Below are positions 1 to 12,964 of a stretch of DNA of 64,000 nt, one piece after another. The DNA is taken from positions 21,722 to 85,721 of the forward strand of contig JADCJL010000173.1 of the NCBI GenBank assembly GCA_020247055.1, given 5' to 3'. The notes under the pieces are model-generated. The model was not told the origin of the DNA, did no database searches, and saw only the letters and a program-made list of their open reading frames with translations. How positions within the stretch are numbered: position 1 is the first letter of the stretch; every line of letters begins with the position of its first letter. Both the position numbers and the translations under genes were made by a program. Origin of the DNA: Acidobacteriaceae bacterium. GTDB taxonomy: Bacteria; Acidobacteriota; Terriglobia; Bryobacterales; Bryobacteraceae.

Positions 1-2201
1 TCCCGGGCGGTCTCTACCAACCGCTGTTGCTGCCGGAACAACGGTTCGCTCCCGCCCATCCCCCCGGGATAGTTGTCATACAGATAAAGATTCGGCTCCC
101 ACTCCCGCAGCCCTCCCGTCGCATCCTCGGTCAACGTAACGGCCAAATCCCGAGGATCACACATCAACAACAGCGCGCCCACGGCCCGTAACGCATTCCC
201 AAGGCCCACTAAGCCATGCTGCTTCTCCGTCGGTGTGTACCCGGCAAACTCGGCCAGAAACGCCGCCGGGAAATGCAGCCAGAACGACGTCGTGTGCATT
301 TCCTGCTCCGGCATCGACAGATTACCCGCCCCAACGTTTTCGAGCGTGTAGAACTTTACCTTCTTGAAGCCGACAATCTGCCGGTTCACACGCACCTCGC
401 CCCACAAAGCCTGCCGCTCCTGCCCAAACTCATTCAGAATTTTTACCTGCGTGTAATCGATCGCATCCGTGAAATAGTCACAATCCACGGCCCGCACATA
501 CGCCTTCCGCCCCTCGTAGTCGAATTTTTCCACCTGAAACTGACGCGCATCGTGCAGATAGATCGCTTTCTCATGAAGCGTCGTCAGAGCCGAAGGAAAA
601 TCGACCTCCGCAATTACCGTATTCTGCCGCGTTACATCGATCACCACAAAGTTATCGCTCGTCACCGCCCGCAGCGACACCGCATCGGCCGGATAAGTAT
701 CCGAAGTCCAGTGCCACGTCGGCCCGGAGTGGTGCAACAACCCCAACTCCTCGAGAAACCGGCACATCTCGCCCGTCTCAACCGACCCGAACCGCTCCCC
801 ATCCCGAATCGGCAGCTCAAACGCCGCGCACTTCATGTGGCTCAGCAGAATCTCCAAATTGTTCGGATTAATGTGCGCCGATTCCGGCGGACGCCCGAAA
901 AAATACTCCGGATGCTCCACAATGTACTGATCAAGCGGCGCGCTCGAAGCCACCAGCACCGCTATCGACAACCGGCCCCGCCTACCGGCCCGACCCGCCC
1001 GCTGCCACGTCGAGGCGATCGTACCCGGATAACCCGCCATCACAATCGCATCGAGCGAACCAATATCCACCCCCAACTCCAGCGCGTTGGTCGCAATCAC
1101 CCCCCGCACCTCGCCCGACCGGATCTGCTTTTCAATCTCCCGCCGCTCCCGCGGCAGATACCCGCCCCGATAACCACTCACACGCCCCCGCAGCGCCGGC
1201 AACCGCTCCGCCGCGTCCTTCAGATATTTCGTCAAGACCTCCGTCGCCAGGCGGTTGTTGGTAAACACCAGCGTCTGCTGCCCACGATCGAGAAATTCAA
1301 GCGCAATCCGCCGCGACTCGTGTAGATAACTCCGCCGGATTCCCAACTCCCGATTCACCACCGGCGGGTTGTAAAACACAAAGTACTTCTCCGCCTGCGG
1401 CGCCCCGTTCTGATCGACCAGGGAAAACGGTACCTCGCCCAAGGCTTCGGCCAACTCCCGGGGGTTGGCAATCGTCGCCGAACAGCAGATCAATTGCGGC
1501 TTCGAACCATAAAACTCGCAGATCCGCCACAGCCGCCGCAAAATGTTGGCCAAGTGCGAACCGTATACTCCCCGGTAGTAGTGCAGTTCATCGATGACAA
1601 AGTAGCGTAGATTTTCAAACGCCTTGGCCCACTTGGTGTGGTGCGGCAGGATGCCGCTGTGTAGCATGTCCGGATTCGTGAACACGACGTTGGCCCGCTC
1701 CCGAATCGCCCGGCGGGCGTCCGACGGGGTGTCACCATCGTAGGTGAAGGCTTTGATCGGCAGACCCATGGCGTCTACCGTGCGCTGGAACTCTTGTAGC
1801 TGGTCCTCGGCCAAGGCCTTGGTCGGAAACAGGTACATCGCGCGCGCCCCCGGCTCCTCGACCAGACGGTTGAGCACCGGCAGGTTGTAACATAGCGTCT
1901 TGCCCGAAGCGGTGGGCGTCACCACTACCACGTTTCTTCCCGCCGCTACGTGCGCAAAAGCTTCCGCCTGGTGCGAGTACAGCTCTCCGATGCCTCGCTG
2001 CGCCAACGCCCCCCGCAGCGCCGGCGTAACCGCCTCCGGCACCGCCGCCGTGACCGCGTCCCGGGCGGGCTGGTGCTGAATCGAGCGGATCGGCGAGTTC
2101 TCCGCCGCCATCCACTCCTGAAAGCGAACCACCGCTCCGTCCAATCCCGAAGGCCGGTTCAGCGAAGCAGTGGGATCGGGAAAGCCTAAAGTAAGGTTCA
2201 T
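1..2201 (-). CDS. DEAD/H-box helicase, MrfA/YprA-like (3' end beyond window)
   Basis: One reading frame runs without a stop from ATG at 2201 to the left edge (733 codons), so the C-terminus is missing. Superfamily 2 helicase motifs appear in order: Walker A PTASGKT at residues 96-102, DELH at 204-207, SAT at 241-243 and motif VI QRAGRAGRRG at 400-409. After the two RecA-like domains comes a region of the kind found in the MrfA/YprA family, which carries a C-terminal DUF1998 zinc-binding domain; that domain would lie off the edge. Family members are 3'-5' helicases, and Bacillus MrfA acts in repair of mitomycin-type DNA damage. The gene follows the PilZ gene by 51 bases on the same strand. No clear Shine-Dalgarno precedes the start; Met31 is an alternative. 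Codons end mostly in G, unlike uvrA nearby. The helicase call is firm; the exact repair role is inferred. Confidence 0.9.
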   Translation of the reverse strand, partial: MNLTLGFPDPTASLNRPSGLDGAVVRFQEWMAAENSPIRSIQHQPARDAVTAAVPEAVTPALRGALAQRGIGELYSHQAEAFAHVAAGRNVVVVTPTASGKTLCYNLPVLNRLVEEPGARAMYLFPTKALAEDQLQEFQRTVDAMGLPIKAFTYDGDTPSDARRAIRERANVVFTNPDMLHSGILPHHTKWAKAFENLRYFVIDELHYYRGVYGSHLANILRRLWRICEFYGSKPQLICCSATIANPRELAEALGEVPFSLVDQNGAPQAEKYFVFYNPPVVNRELGIRRSYLHESRRIALEFLDRGQQTLVFTNNRLATEVLTKYLKDAAERLPALRGRVSGYRGGYLPRERREIEKQIRSGEVRGVIATNALELGVDIGSLDAIVMAGYPGTIASTWQRAGRAGRRGRLSIAVLVASSAPLDQYIVEHPEYFFGRPPESAHINPNNLEILLSHMKCAAFELPIRDGERFGSVETGEMCRFLEELGLLHHSGPTWHWTSDTYPADAVSLRAVTSDNFVVIDVTRQNTVIAEVDFPSALTTLHEKAIYLHDARQFQVEKFDYEGRKAYVRAVDCDYFTDAIDYTQVKILNEFGQERQALWGEVRVNRQIVGFKKVKFYTLENVGAGNLSMPEQEMHTTSFWLHFPAAFLAEFAGYTPTEKQHGLVGLGNALRAVGALLLMCDPRDLAVTLTEDATGGLREWEPNLYLYDNYPGGMGGSEPLFRQQQRLVETAR

Positions 2202-2252
2202 ACGTGGGGTTTCGCTTTAGTTTCGCCGAAACCGCCACCGGAAACAAGACGA

Positions 2253-2585
2253 TTATTTGGCGCGGATGAACTCGTAGCGTTCCAGCGTCGCCGCGATGGC
2301 AAAGGGACGCCGCGCCGCCGCCGGCTCGGCCGGCTGCATTCCCTGGTTCCGAATCACCTTTCCCATGCAGCGCAGGCGCACCGGGTTTCCCGCCATGGCA
2401 CTCGGCAGCGTCACCAGGTACTCAATCGAATCGCCCACGGGCATCTCCGCTTCGGAGGTGAACAGCACTCCGCCCGAACTCATGTTACGCGTCTCTCCCG
2501 CGCGCGAGATTGGTTCGCTGCCCGCTCGTACTAGCTCCAACGGCAACTGAATCTCGAATCGTTTGGTTTTTCTTTGTTCGCTCAC
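2253..2585 (-). CDS. PilZ domain protein
   Basis: This 110-residue protein consists almost entirely of a PilZ domain. An Arg-rich start (RKTKRFE) supplies the RxxxR-type half of the c-di-GMP site, and TRNMSSGGVLF at about residues 32-42 matches the (D/N)xSxxG half. It therefore probably binds cyclic di-GMP in the cytoplasm and signals to an unknown partner. It lies just upstream of the helicase gene and diverges from the uvrA chain. There is no output domain, so the target cannot be named. Confidence 0.8.
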   Translation of the reverse strand: MSEQRKTKRFEIQLPLELVRAGSEPISRAGETRNMSSGGVLFTSEAEMPVGDSIEYLVTLPSAMAGNPVRLRCMGKVIRNQGMQPAEPAAARRPFAIAATLERYEFIRAK

Positions 2586-2697
2586 AGCTTCTCCAGACTA
2601 AGGCTAATTGCCTAGAACGGTCAATAGACCGAGTCCCAAAGTTATGTTGCTTTCGATGCAGTACGTTTTTAGGATTTGCCCTAGACTACGACAGAAA

Positions 2698-2930
2698 ATG
2701 CCACCGCCGCCGGGGTTGCTACAATCAGTGTCTGGGTTCCCTTTGCGCGCCATTCTCCGTATCGCCTCCGGTATCGGCCTCGTGATTATCGGGATTATCG
2801 GCCTGATTTTGCCGGTTATGCCCGGCTGGATCTTCCTGATCCCCGGCTTGGTGATCCTGGCGGACTACTTCCCCCCGGTACGTCGCCTCGTGGATTGGGC
2901 CAAAGCGAAGATGGAGCGTGTCAAGAATTC

Positions 2931-2934
<4 letters not shown>
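2698..2934 (+). CDS. small PGPGW-type transmembrane protein
   Basis: This short protein has a hydrophobic hairpin ([20 protein letters not shown], then [16 protein letters not shown]), the pattern of the putative transmembrane PGPGW family. A positively charged tail follows ([17 protein letters not shown]). Two membrane segments joined at a P-G-W turn are expected. The frame is open upstream to an ATG at 2608, but conservation begins near LRAILR, so ATG 2698 (or GTG 2728) is preferred; the start is uncertain. Its TGA overlaps the uvrA ATG by 4 nt (ATGA), implying translational coupling. Function is unknown. Confidence 0.65.
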
Positions 2935-5677
<2,743 letters not shown>

Positions 5678-5681
<4 letters not shown>

Positions 5682-6377
5682 CGGATCTCCCCGCTCCCGC
5701 CCCCTCCCGGGCCCCCTTCTGGGGCTGGGCGGATGTCTTCTTGACGCTCGGGGCCATCCTGCCGGCCTTCGCCCTGACCGCCGGCCTCCTTCTGCTGGCT
5801 TTCTTCCTGCTCGACGTCCGGCCCACGCCCGTCCAGTCGGCCATGCCCTCGCAGTTCCTGGCCTATCTGCTCTGGCTTGCCGCGGCAGCCTACTGCTTCC
5901 GCCTCCGCCACAAGCAGCCCTTCTGGCAGAGCCTGGGCTTCACCCTCCCGGACCGCCCCTGGCGGTTCCTCGCCTACGGTCCCCTGCTCACGCTCTTTGT
6001 CGGCGCCGCCGGCTGGGCCCTCCAGGCCAAAGAGGTCAAAATGCCGCTGATCGATCAGCTCCTGGCCGACCCCATCCAGCGGATCCCCTTCTTCCTGTTC
6101 GCCGTCACCTTCGGCCCGGTCTGCGAAGAGCTCTTCTTCCGCGGCCTGGTGCTGCCGGTCGCCGCCCGCAGCTTCGGCCCGGCGGCGGCGCTGGCGCTCA
6201 CCAGCGTACCGTTTGCCCTCATCCACGGGCCCCAATACTCCTGGAGCTGGCAGCATCTGCTCCTGTTGACGGTCGCCGGTCTCGTCTTCGGCTGGCTGCG
6301 CCTGCAGTCCGGCACCGCCGCCGCCACGCTCACGCACTGTACTTATAATCTTGCAATGTTCGGAGGCTTCATCCTGA

Positions 6378-6394
<17 letters not shown>
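5678..6394 (+). CDS. CPBP family intramembrane glutamic endopeptidase
   Basis: This 238-residue polytopic membrane protein has the CAAX-protease/bacteriocin-processing (CPBP, Abi) motifs. They are EELFFRG with Glu150, Glu151 and Arg155, FALIH with His183, and H220-x3-N224 near the C-terminus. These residues form the intramembrane active site in the family. About six to seven hydrophobic segments are visible. Substrates of bacterial members are mostly unknown. The gene overlaps uvrA by 4 nt and mtnA by 17 nt, so it sits inside one transcription unit with two unrelated housekeeping genes. That gives no hint of its target. Confidence 0.9.
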
Positions 6395-7391
<997 letters not shown>

Positions 7392-7396
7392 AAGCG

Positions 7397-7428
7397 AACA
7401 GGCCCTGAGCTTGCGCCCAGGGCCTGTT
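7397..7428. terminator. bidirectional terminator hairpin between mtnA and groEL
   Basis: AACAGGCCCTG (7397-7407) pairs perfectly with CAGGGCCTGTT (7418-7428) around a 10-base loop. The stem ends in A/T pairs that give short T runs on both strands. It sits in the 62-base gap between two converging genes, so it can end transcripts from both sides. Confidence 0.8.
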
Positions 7429-7453
7429 TCCTTGCTTTCGCAGCGGGACTGGT

Positions 7454-9106
<1,653 letters not shown>

Positions 9107-9119
9107 TTAGCGTCCGTTA

Positions 9120-9407
9120 CTACGCGATCACGCCCAGGACTTCGTCCTCGCGCATGATCAGATATTCGTTGCCGTCAACCTTGATGTCGCTGCCGGAATA
9201 CTTCCCAAACAGGATGCGGTCGCCAGCCTTCAGTTCGAGCGGCACAACAGAGCCGTTGTCCAGACGCTTGCCATTGCCCACGGCAACAACTTCGCCTTCC
9301 TGCGGCTTCTCTTTGGCGCTGTCCGGAATAATGATTCCGTTCAGAACGGTCTCTTTCTCTTCAATTCGTTTCACGACAATGCGGTCGTGCAGTGGTCGGA
9401 TGTTCAT
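9120..9407 (-). CDS. groS: 10 kDa co-chaperonin GroES
   Basis: This 95-residue lid of the GroEL chamber begins [17 protein letters not shown] and ends [17 protein letters not shown], both canonical. The frame extends 13 codons further upstream. The ATG at 9407 is chosen because it starts the conserved sequence and is preceded by a strong Shine-Dalgarno, GGAGGA, at 9415-9420. The mobile loop is [16 protein letters not shown]. It is the first gene of the groES-groEL operon. Confidence 0.97.
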   Translation of the reverse strand: MNIRPLHDRIVVKRIEEKETVLNGIIIPDSAKEKPQEGEVVAVGNGKRLDNGSVVPLELKAGDRILFGKYSGSDIKVDGNEYLIMREDEVLGVIA

Positions 9408-9436
9408 GTTTGTGTCCTCCAAAACTACCGATCCCA

Positions 9437-9466
9437 GTATTAGCACACTCGACCCAGGAGTGACAA
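9437..9466 (-). promoter_or_regulatory. groESL promoter (-35/-10)
   Basis: On the minus strand, TTGTCA (9461-9466) and TAATAC (9437-9442) are separated by 18 bases, a good vegetative-sigma promoter. It coincides with the CIRCE-like repeat, so HrcA bound there would cover it. Transcription should start near 9430, giving a leader of about 23 bases that carries the strong ribosome site. AT-rich DNA at about 9470-9520 upstream could act as an UP element. Confidence 0.75.
9440..9466. promoter_or_regulatory. CIRCE-like operator (HrcA site)
   Basis: The CIRCE consensus is TTAGCACTC-N9-GAGTGCTAA. On the plus strand this site reads TTAGCACAC, nine bases, GAGTGACAA, matching 8 of 9 and 7 of 9 positions with exact spacing. 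Its place directly upstream of groES, overlapping the promoter, is where HrcA normally represses chaperonin genes. HrcA itself is not encoded in this window. Confidence 0.85.
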
Positions 9467-9601
9467 CAACTTTTTATATCTTATTGAAAATAAAAGAGAA
9501 ATTTTTCAGAAAACATTGGGAACGCCAATTCTCCCGCCATTATCTGACAGACTCACGCTGAGATTTACTTTAGGCCCGTAGAGTGATACCCTGGCAGCAC
9601 C

Positions 9602-10915
9602 ATGGCCCATCTCGACCCCGCCTCCCTCCGACAACTCGTCGACGCCGGTTCCGTTGAAACCGTCGTCGCCGCCTTCACCGATCACTACGGTCGACTCATG
9701 GGCAAACGCTTCGACGCCTCCTTCTTCCTCGACTCCGTCGCCAACCACGGCACCCACGCCTGCAACTACCTCCTCACCACCGACGCCGAAATGCAGCCCG
9801 TCCCCGGCTACCGCTTCGCCAACTGGGAACTCGGCTACGGCGACTTCCACCTCCTGCCCGACCTCAATACCCTCCGCCTCACCACCTGGCAGCCCCAAAC
9901 CGCCTTCGTCCACTGCGACGTCGACCACGTCGCCGTCGCCCCCCGCTCCATCCTCAAAAAACAGATCGCCGCCGCCGCCAACCTCGGCTACCACGCCATG
10001 GCCGCCTCCGAACTCGAATACTTCGCCTACCGCCAAACCTACCGCGCCGCCCACGAACAGGACTACCAGAAACTCGACCCCCTAAGCTGGTACCTCGAAG
10101 ACTACAACCTCCTCCAGGGCAGCCGCGAAGAGTTCTTCACCGCCGCCGTCCGCCGCCACCTCCGCCTCTCCGGCATCCCGGTTGAAAACTCCAAGGGCGA
10201 ATGGGGCCTCGGCCAGCACGAAGTCAACGTCCGCTACTCCGACATCCTGTCGATGGCCGACAACCACGTCCTGTTCAAACAGTGCCTCAAAGAGATCGCC
10301 GAACAGTGCGGCATCAGCGTCACCTTCATGGCCAAGCCTCACCACGGCCAGGCCGGTTCCAGTTGCCATCTCCATCTCAGCCTGAGCCAGTTCTCCGACA
10401 TGCACGCCGATACCTTCCGCCACTTCCTCGGCGGCTGGATCGCCCACGCCCCCGAGTTCATGGTCTTCTACGCCCCCACCGTCAACTCCTACAAACGCTA
10501 CGAAGACCTCTCCTGGGCCCCCACGCGCCTCGCCTGGAGCAAAGACAACCGCACCGCCGGCTTCCGCGTCGTCGGCGAAGGCAAAAGCCTTCGCATCGAA
10601 AACCGCATCCCCGGCGCCGATGCCAACCCCTACCTCGCCTTCGCCGCCTCCCTCGCCTCCGGCATCGACGGCATCGTCAACAAAATCGAACCGCCCCCCG
10701 TCTTCCTCGGCGACGTCTACGCCGCCCGCTCCCTGCCCCGCGTCCCCTACACCCTCGGCGAGGCGACCAGCCTATTCGCCGAAAGCGACTTCACCAAACG
10801 CGTCCTCGGCCCCGAAGTCGTCGAACACTACGCCCATTTCTTCCGAACCGAACAAAAAGCCTTCGATTCCGCCGTCACCGACTGGGAACGCCGCCGCTAC
10901 TTTGAGAAGATTTAA
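9602..10915 (+). CDS. glutamine synthetase family protein (gamma-glutamyl ligase-like)
   Basis: This 437-residue protein has the glutamine synthetase catalytic fold: ELEYFAYR and GEWGLGQHEVN (metal/glutamate Glu residues), GSSCHLHLSL, NSYKRYEDLSWAPTRLAW and RIENRIPGADANPYLA. It lacks the adenylylation region of GlnA and resembles GlnA-like ligases such as PuuA or actinobacterial GlnA3/GlnA4. Those glutamylate polyamines or ethanolamine. It is followed within 4 bases by an SDR and then an aldehyde dehydrogenase. That is the order expected for a gamma-glutamylated amine catabolic route (ligation, oxidation to aldehyde, aldehyde to acid). The substrate is not shown by the sequence. A TGATAC -10-like box lies 12 bases before the start. 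Confidence 0.85.
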   Translation: MAHLDPASLRQLVDAGSVETVVAAFTDHYGRLMGKRFDASFFLDSVANHGTHACNYLLTTDAEMQPVPGYRFANWELGYGDFHLLPDLNTLRLTTWQPQTAFVHCDVDHVAVAPRSILKKQIAAAANLGYHAMAASELEYFAYRQTYRAAHEQDYQKLDPLSWYLEDYNLLQGSREEFFTAAVRRHLRLSGIPVENSKGEWGLGQHEVNVRYSDILSMADNHVLFKQCLKEIAEQCGISVTFMAKPHHGQAGSSCHLHLSLSQFSDMHADTFRHFLGGWIAHAPEFMVFYAPTVNSYKRYEDLSWAPTRLAWSKDNRTAGFRVVGEGKSLRIENRIPGADANPYLAFAASLASGIDGIVNKIEPPPVFLGDVYAARSLPRVPYTLGEATSLFAESDFTKRVLGPEVVEHYAHFFRTEQKAFDSAVTDWERRRYFEKI

Positions 10916-10919
10916 GTCT

Positions 10920-11672
10920 ATGGATCGTTTAAAAGACCAGGTAGCGCTCATCACCGGCGCCGGCAGCGGCATCGGCAAGGAAACAGCCCTGCTGTTCCTC
11001 GCCGAAGGCGCCCGCGTCGTCGCCGTCGACCTCAACGGCGATGCCGCCGCCCAGATTCCCGGCGTCCACGCCGTCCAGGCCGATGTCTCGAAAGCCGCCG
11101 ACTGCGAACGCATGATCCGCGAAGCCGAACAGACCTACGGCAAACTCACCGTCCTGTTCAACAACGCCGGCATCTCCCACGCCGATGACGACGACGCCAT
11201 CGCCACCACCGAAGACGTCTGGGACCTCACCTTCGCCGTCAACGTCAAAGGCGTCTTCCTCGGCTGCAAGTACGGCATCCCCGCCCTGCGCCGCGCCGGC
11301 GGCGGGTCGATCATTAACACCGCCTCCTTCGTCGCCATCCTCGGCGCCGCCACCCCGCAACTGGCCTACACCGCCAGCAAAGGCGCCGTCCTCTCCATGT
11401 CGCGCGAACTGGCCGCGATTCACGCCCGCGAAAACATCCGCGTCAACGCTCTCTGCCCCGGCCCGCTGCAGACCGAACTGCTCATGAAGTACCTCAACAC
11501 CGAGGAAAAGAAGCAGCGCCGCCTCGTCCACATCCCCATGGGCCGCTTCGGCCAGGCCCGCGAAATCGCCCAGGCCGCTCTCTATCTCGCCTCCGCGGAA
11601 TCCTCCTTCGTCACCGGCACCGAGTTCCTCGTCGACGGCGGCATCACCGCGGCGTATACGACACCGCTATGA
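10920..11672 (+). CDS. SDR family NAD(P)-dependent oxidoreductase
   Basis: This classical short-chain dehydrogenase of 250 residues has the cofactor motif TGAGSGIG near residue 14, NNAG near 81, a catalytic Ser in NTASF, and the YTASK active-site Tyr/Lys. The frame is open for 100 codons upstream inside the preceding gene. ATG 10920 is chosen because homology starts at MDRLKDQVALITG and it follows the previous stop by 4 bases. It overlaps the next gene by 4 nt (ATGA). In this operon it may oxidise an alcohol or amine-derived intermediate; that is inference from context. Confidence 0.93.
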   Translation: MDRLKDQVALITGAGSGIGKETALLFLAEGARVVAVDLNGDAAAQIPGVHAVQADVSKAADCERMIREAEQTYGKLTVLFNNAGISHADDDDAIATTEDVWDLTFAVNVKGVFLGCKYGIPALRRAGGGSIINTASFVAILGAATPQLAYTASKGAVLSMSRELAAIHARENIRVNALCPGPLQTELLMKYLNTEEKKQRRLVHIPMGRFGQAREIAQAALYLASAESSFVTGTEFLVDGGITAAYTTPL

Positions 11673-12964
11673 TCCAGCGGACCATCTCCCCGGTCGATGG
11701 CTCCGTTTACGCCGAACGCGAGCTCTCCACCAACGTAGACGCCCTGCTCTCGCCCCCGCCGCGGCTCTCGCTCGCCGAACGCATCGCGCTCTGCCAGGCG
11801 CTCGTCGCGCAGTTCGAAGCCCAGGCCGACTCGATCGGCGAAGAACTCACCTGGCAGATGGGCCGCCCCCTTCGCTACACCCCCAACGAGATCCGCCGCG
11901 GCTTCGCCGAACGCGCCCGCTACATGATCTCCCTCGCCGAACAGTGCCTGGCTGATATCCCGGCCCCCGCCGGCTTCATCCGCAAAGAACCCGTGGGCGT
12001 GGTCTTCACCATCGCCCCCTGGAACTATCCCTATCTCTGCGCCGTCAACTCCATCGTCCCGGCGATTCTGGCCGGGAACGCGGTGCTCCTCAAAGCTTCC
12101 GCCCAGACGCCGCTCGTCGCCGAACGCTTCGCCGCCGCCCTCCCGCCGGAGATCCTCCGCTACGCCCACCTCTCGCACGAAAGCGTCCTGCGCCTGGTCG
12201 CCGACCGGCGTATTGGCTTCGTTTCGTTCACCGGCTCGGTCGCCGGCGGCCGCCAGATCGAAGCCGCGGCCCGCGCCCCCCTCGCCCTCGAACTCGGCGG
12301 CAAAGATCCCGCCTATGTCCGCGCCGACGCCGACCTCGCCCATGCCGTTGAAAACCTCGTCGACGGCGCCATGTTCAACTCCGGCCAATCCTGCTGCGGC
12401 GTCGAGCGCATCTACGTCGACCGCGCCGTCTACGCCGAATTCGTCGAACGCGCCGTCGCGCTCACCGCTGAATACGTGCTCGGCAACCCGCTCGACCCCG
12501 CCACCACCCTCGGCCCCCTCGTCCGTCCCGCCGCCGCCGATTTCGTCCGCGCCCAGGTGGCCGAAGCCATCGCCCAGGGCGCCCACGCCCATCTCCAGAT
12601 GCCCGACCCCGGCGGCGCCTACCTCCCGCCCCAGATCCTCACGAACGTCAACCACTCCATGCGCGTCATGACCGAAGAGACCTTCGGCCCCGTCGTCGGC
12701 ATCATGCCCGTCGACTCGGAGGCCGAAGCCATCCAGCTCATGAACGATAGCGCCTACGGCCTCACCGCCAGCATCTGGACCCGCGACCCGGCCGCCGCGC
12801 TCCGCATCGGCGCCCAGATCGACACCGGCACCGTCTACCACAACCGTTGCGACTACCTCGCCCCCTCCCTCGCCTGGACCGGCGTCAAGGACTCGGGCCG
12901 CGGCGTCGCGCTCAGCGTCCTCGGCTTCTCCCAGTTCACCCGCCCCAAATCGTTTCTCCTATGA
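11669..12964 (+). CDS. aldehyde dehydrogenase family protein
   Basis: This 431-residue NAD(P)-dependent aldehyde dehydrogenase is slightly shorter than the usual 450-500. It retains the key residues: Asn119 in APWNYP, Lys142, the FTGS loop near 187-190, Glu208 in LELGGKDP, the nucleophile Cys242 in NSGQSCCG, and EETFGPV. Reading starts at an ATG overlapping the SDR stop, and its own TGA overlaps the next ATG. With the ligase and SDR upstream it likely turns an amine-derived or semialdehyde intermediate into an acid. The exact substrate is unknown. Confidence 0.93.
   Translation: MIQRTISPVDGSVYAERELSTNVDALLSPPPRLSLAERIALCQALVAQFEAQADSIGEELTWQMGRPLRYTPNEIRRGFAERARYMISLAEQCLADIPAPAGFIRKEPVGVVFTIAPWNYPYLCAVNSIVPAILAGNAVLLKASAQTPLVAERFAAALPPEILRYAHLSHESVLRLVADRRIGFVSFTGSVAGGRQIEAAARAPLALELGGKDPAYVRADADLAHAVENLVDGAMFNSGQSCCGVERIYVDRAVYAEFVERAVALTAEYVLGNPLDPATTLGPLVRPAAADFVRAQVAEAIAQGAHAHLQMPDPGGAYLPPQILTNVNHSMRVMTEETFGPVVGIMPVDSEAEAIQLMNDSAYGLTASIWTRDPAAALRIGAQIDTGTVYHNRCDYLAPSLAWTGVKDSGRGVALSVLGFSQFTRPKSFLL

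Noticed and set aside
216..1325. 369-residue plus-strand open frame
   Set aside because: It is antisense to the helicase gene, whose minus-strand frame carries all helicase motifs; the plus-strand translation is Arg/Pro-rich without motifs.
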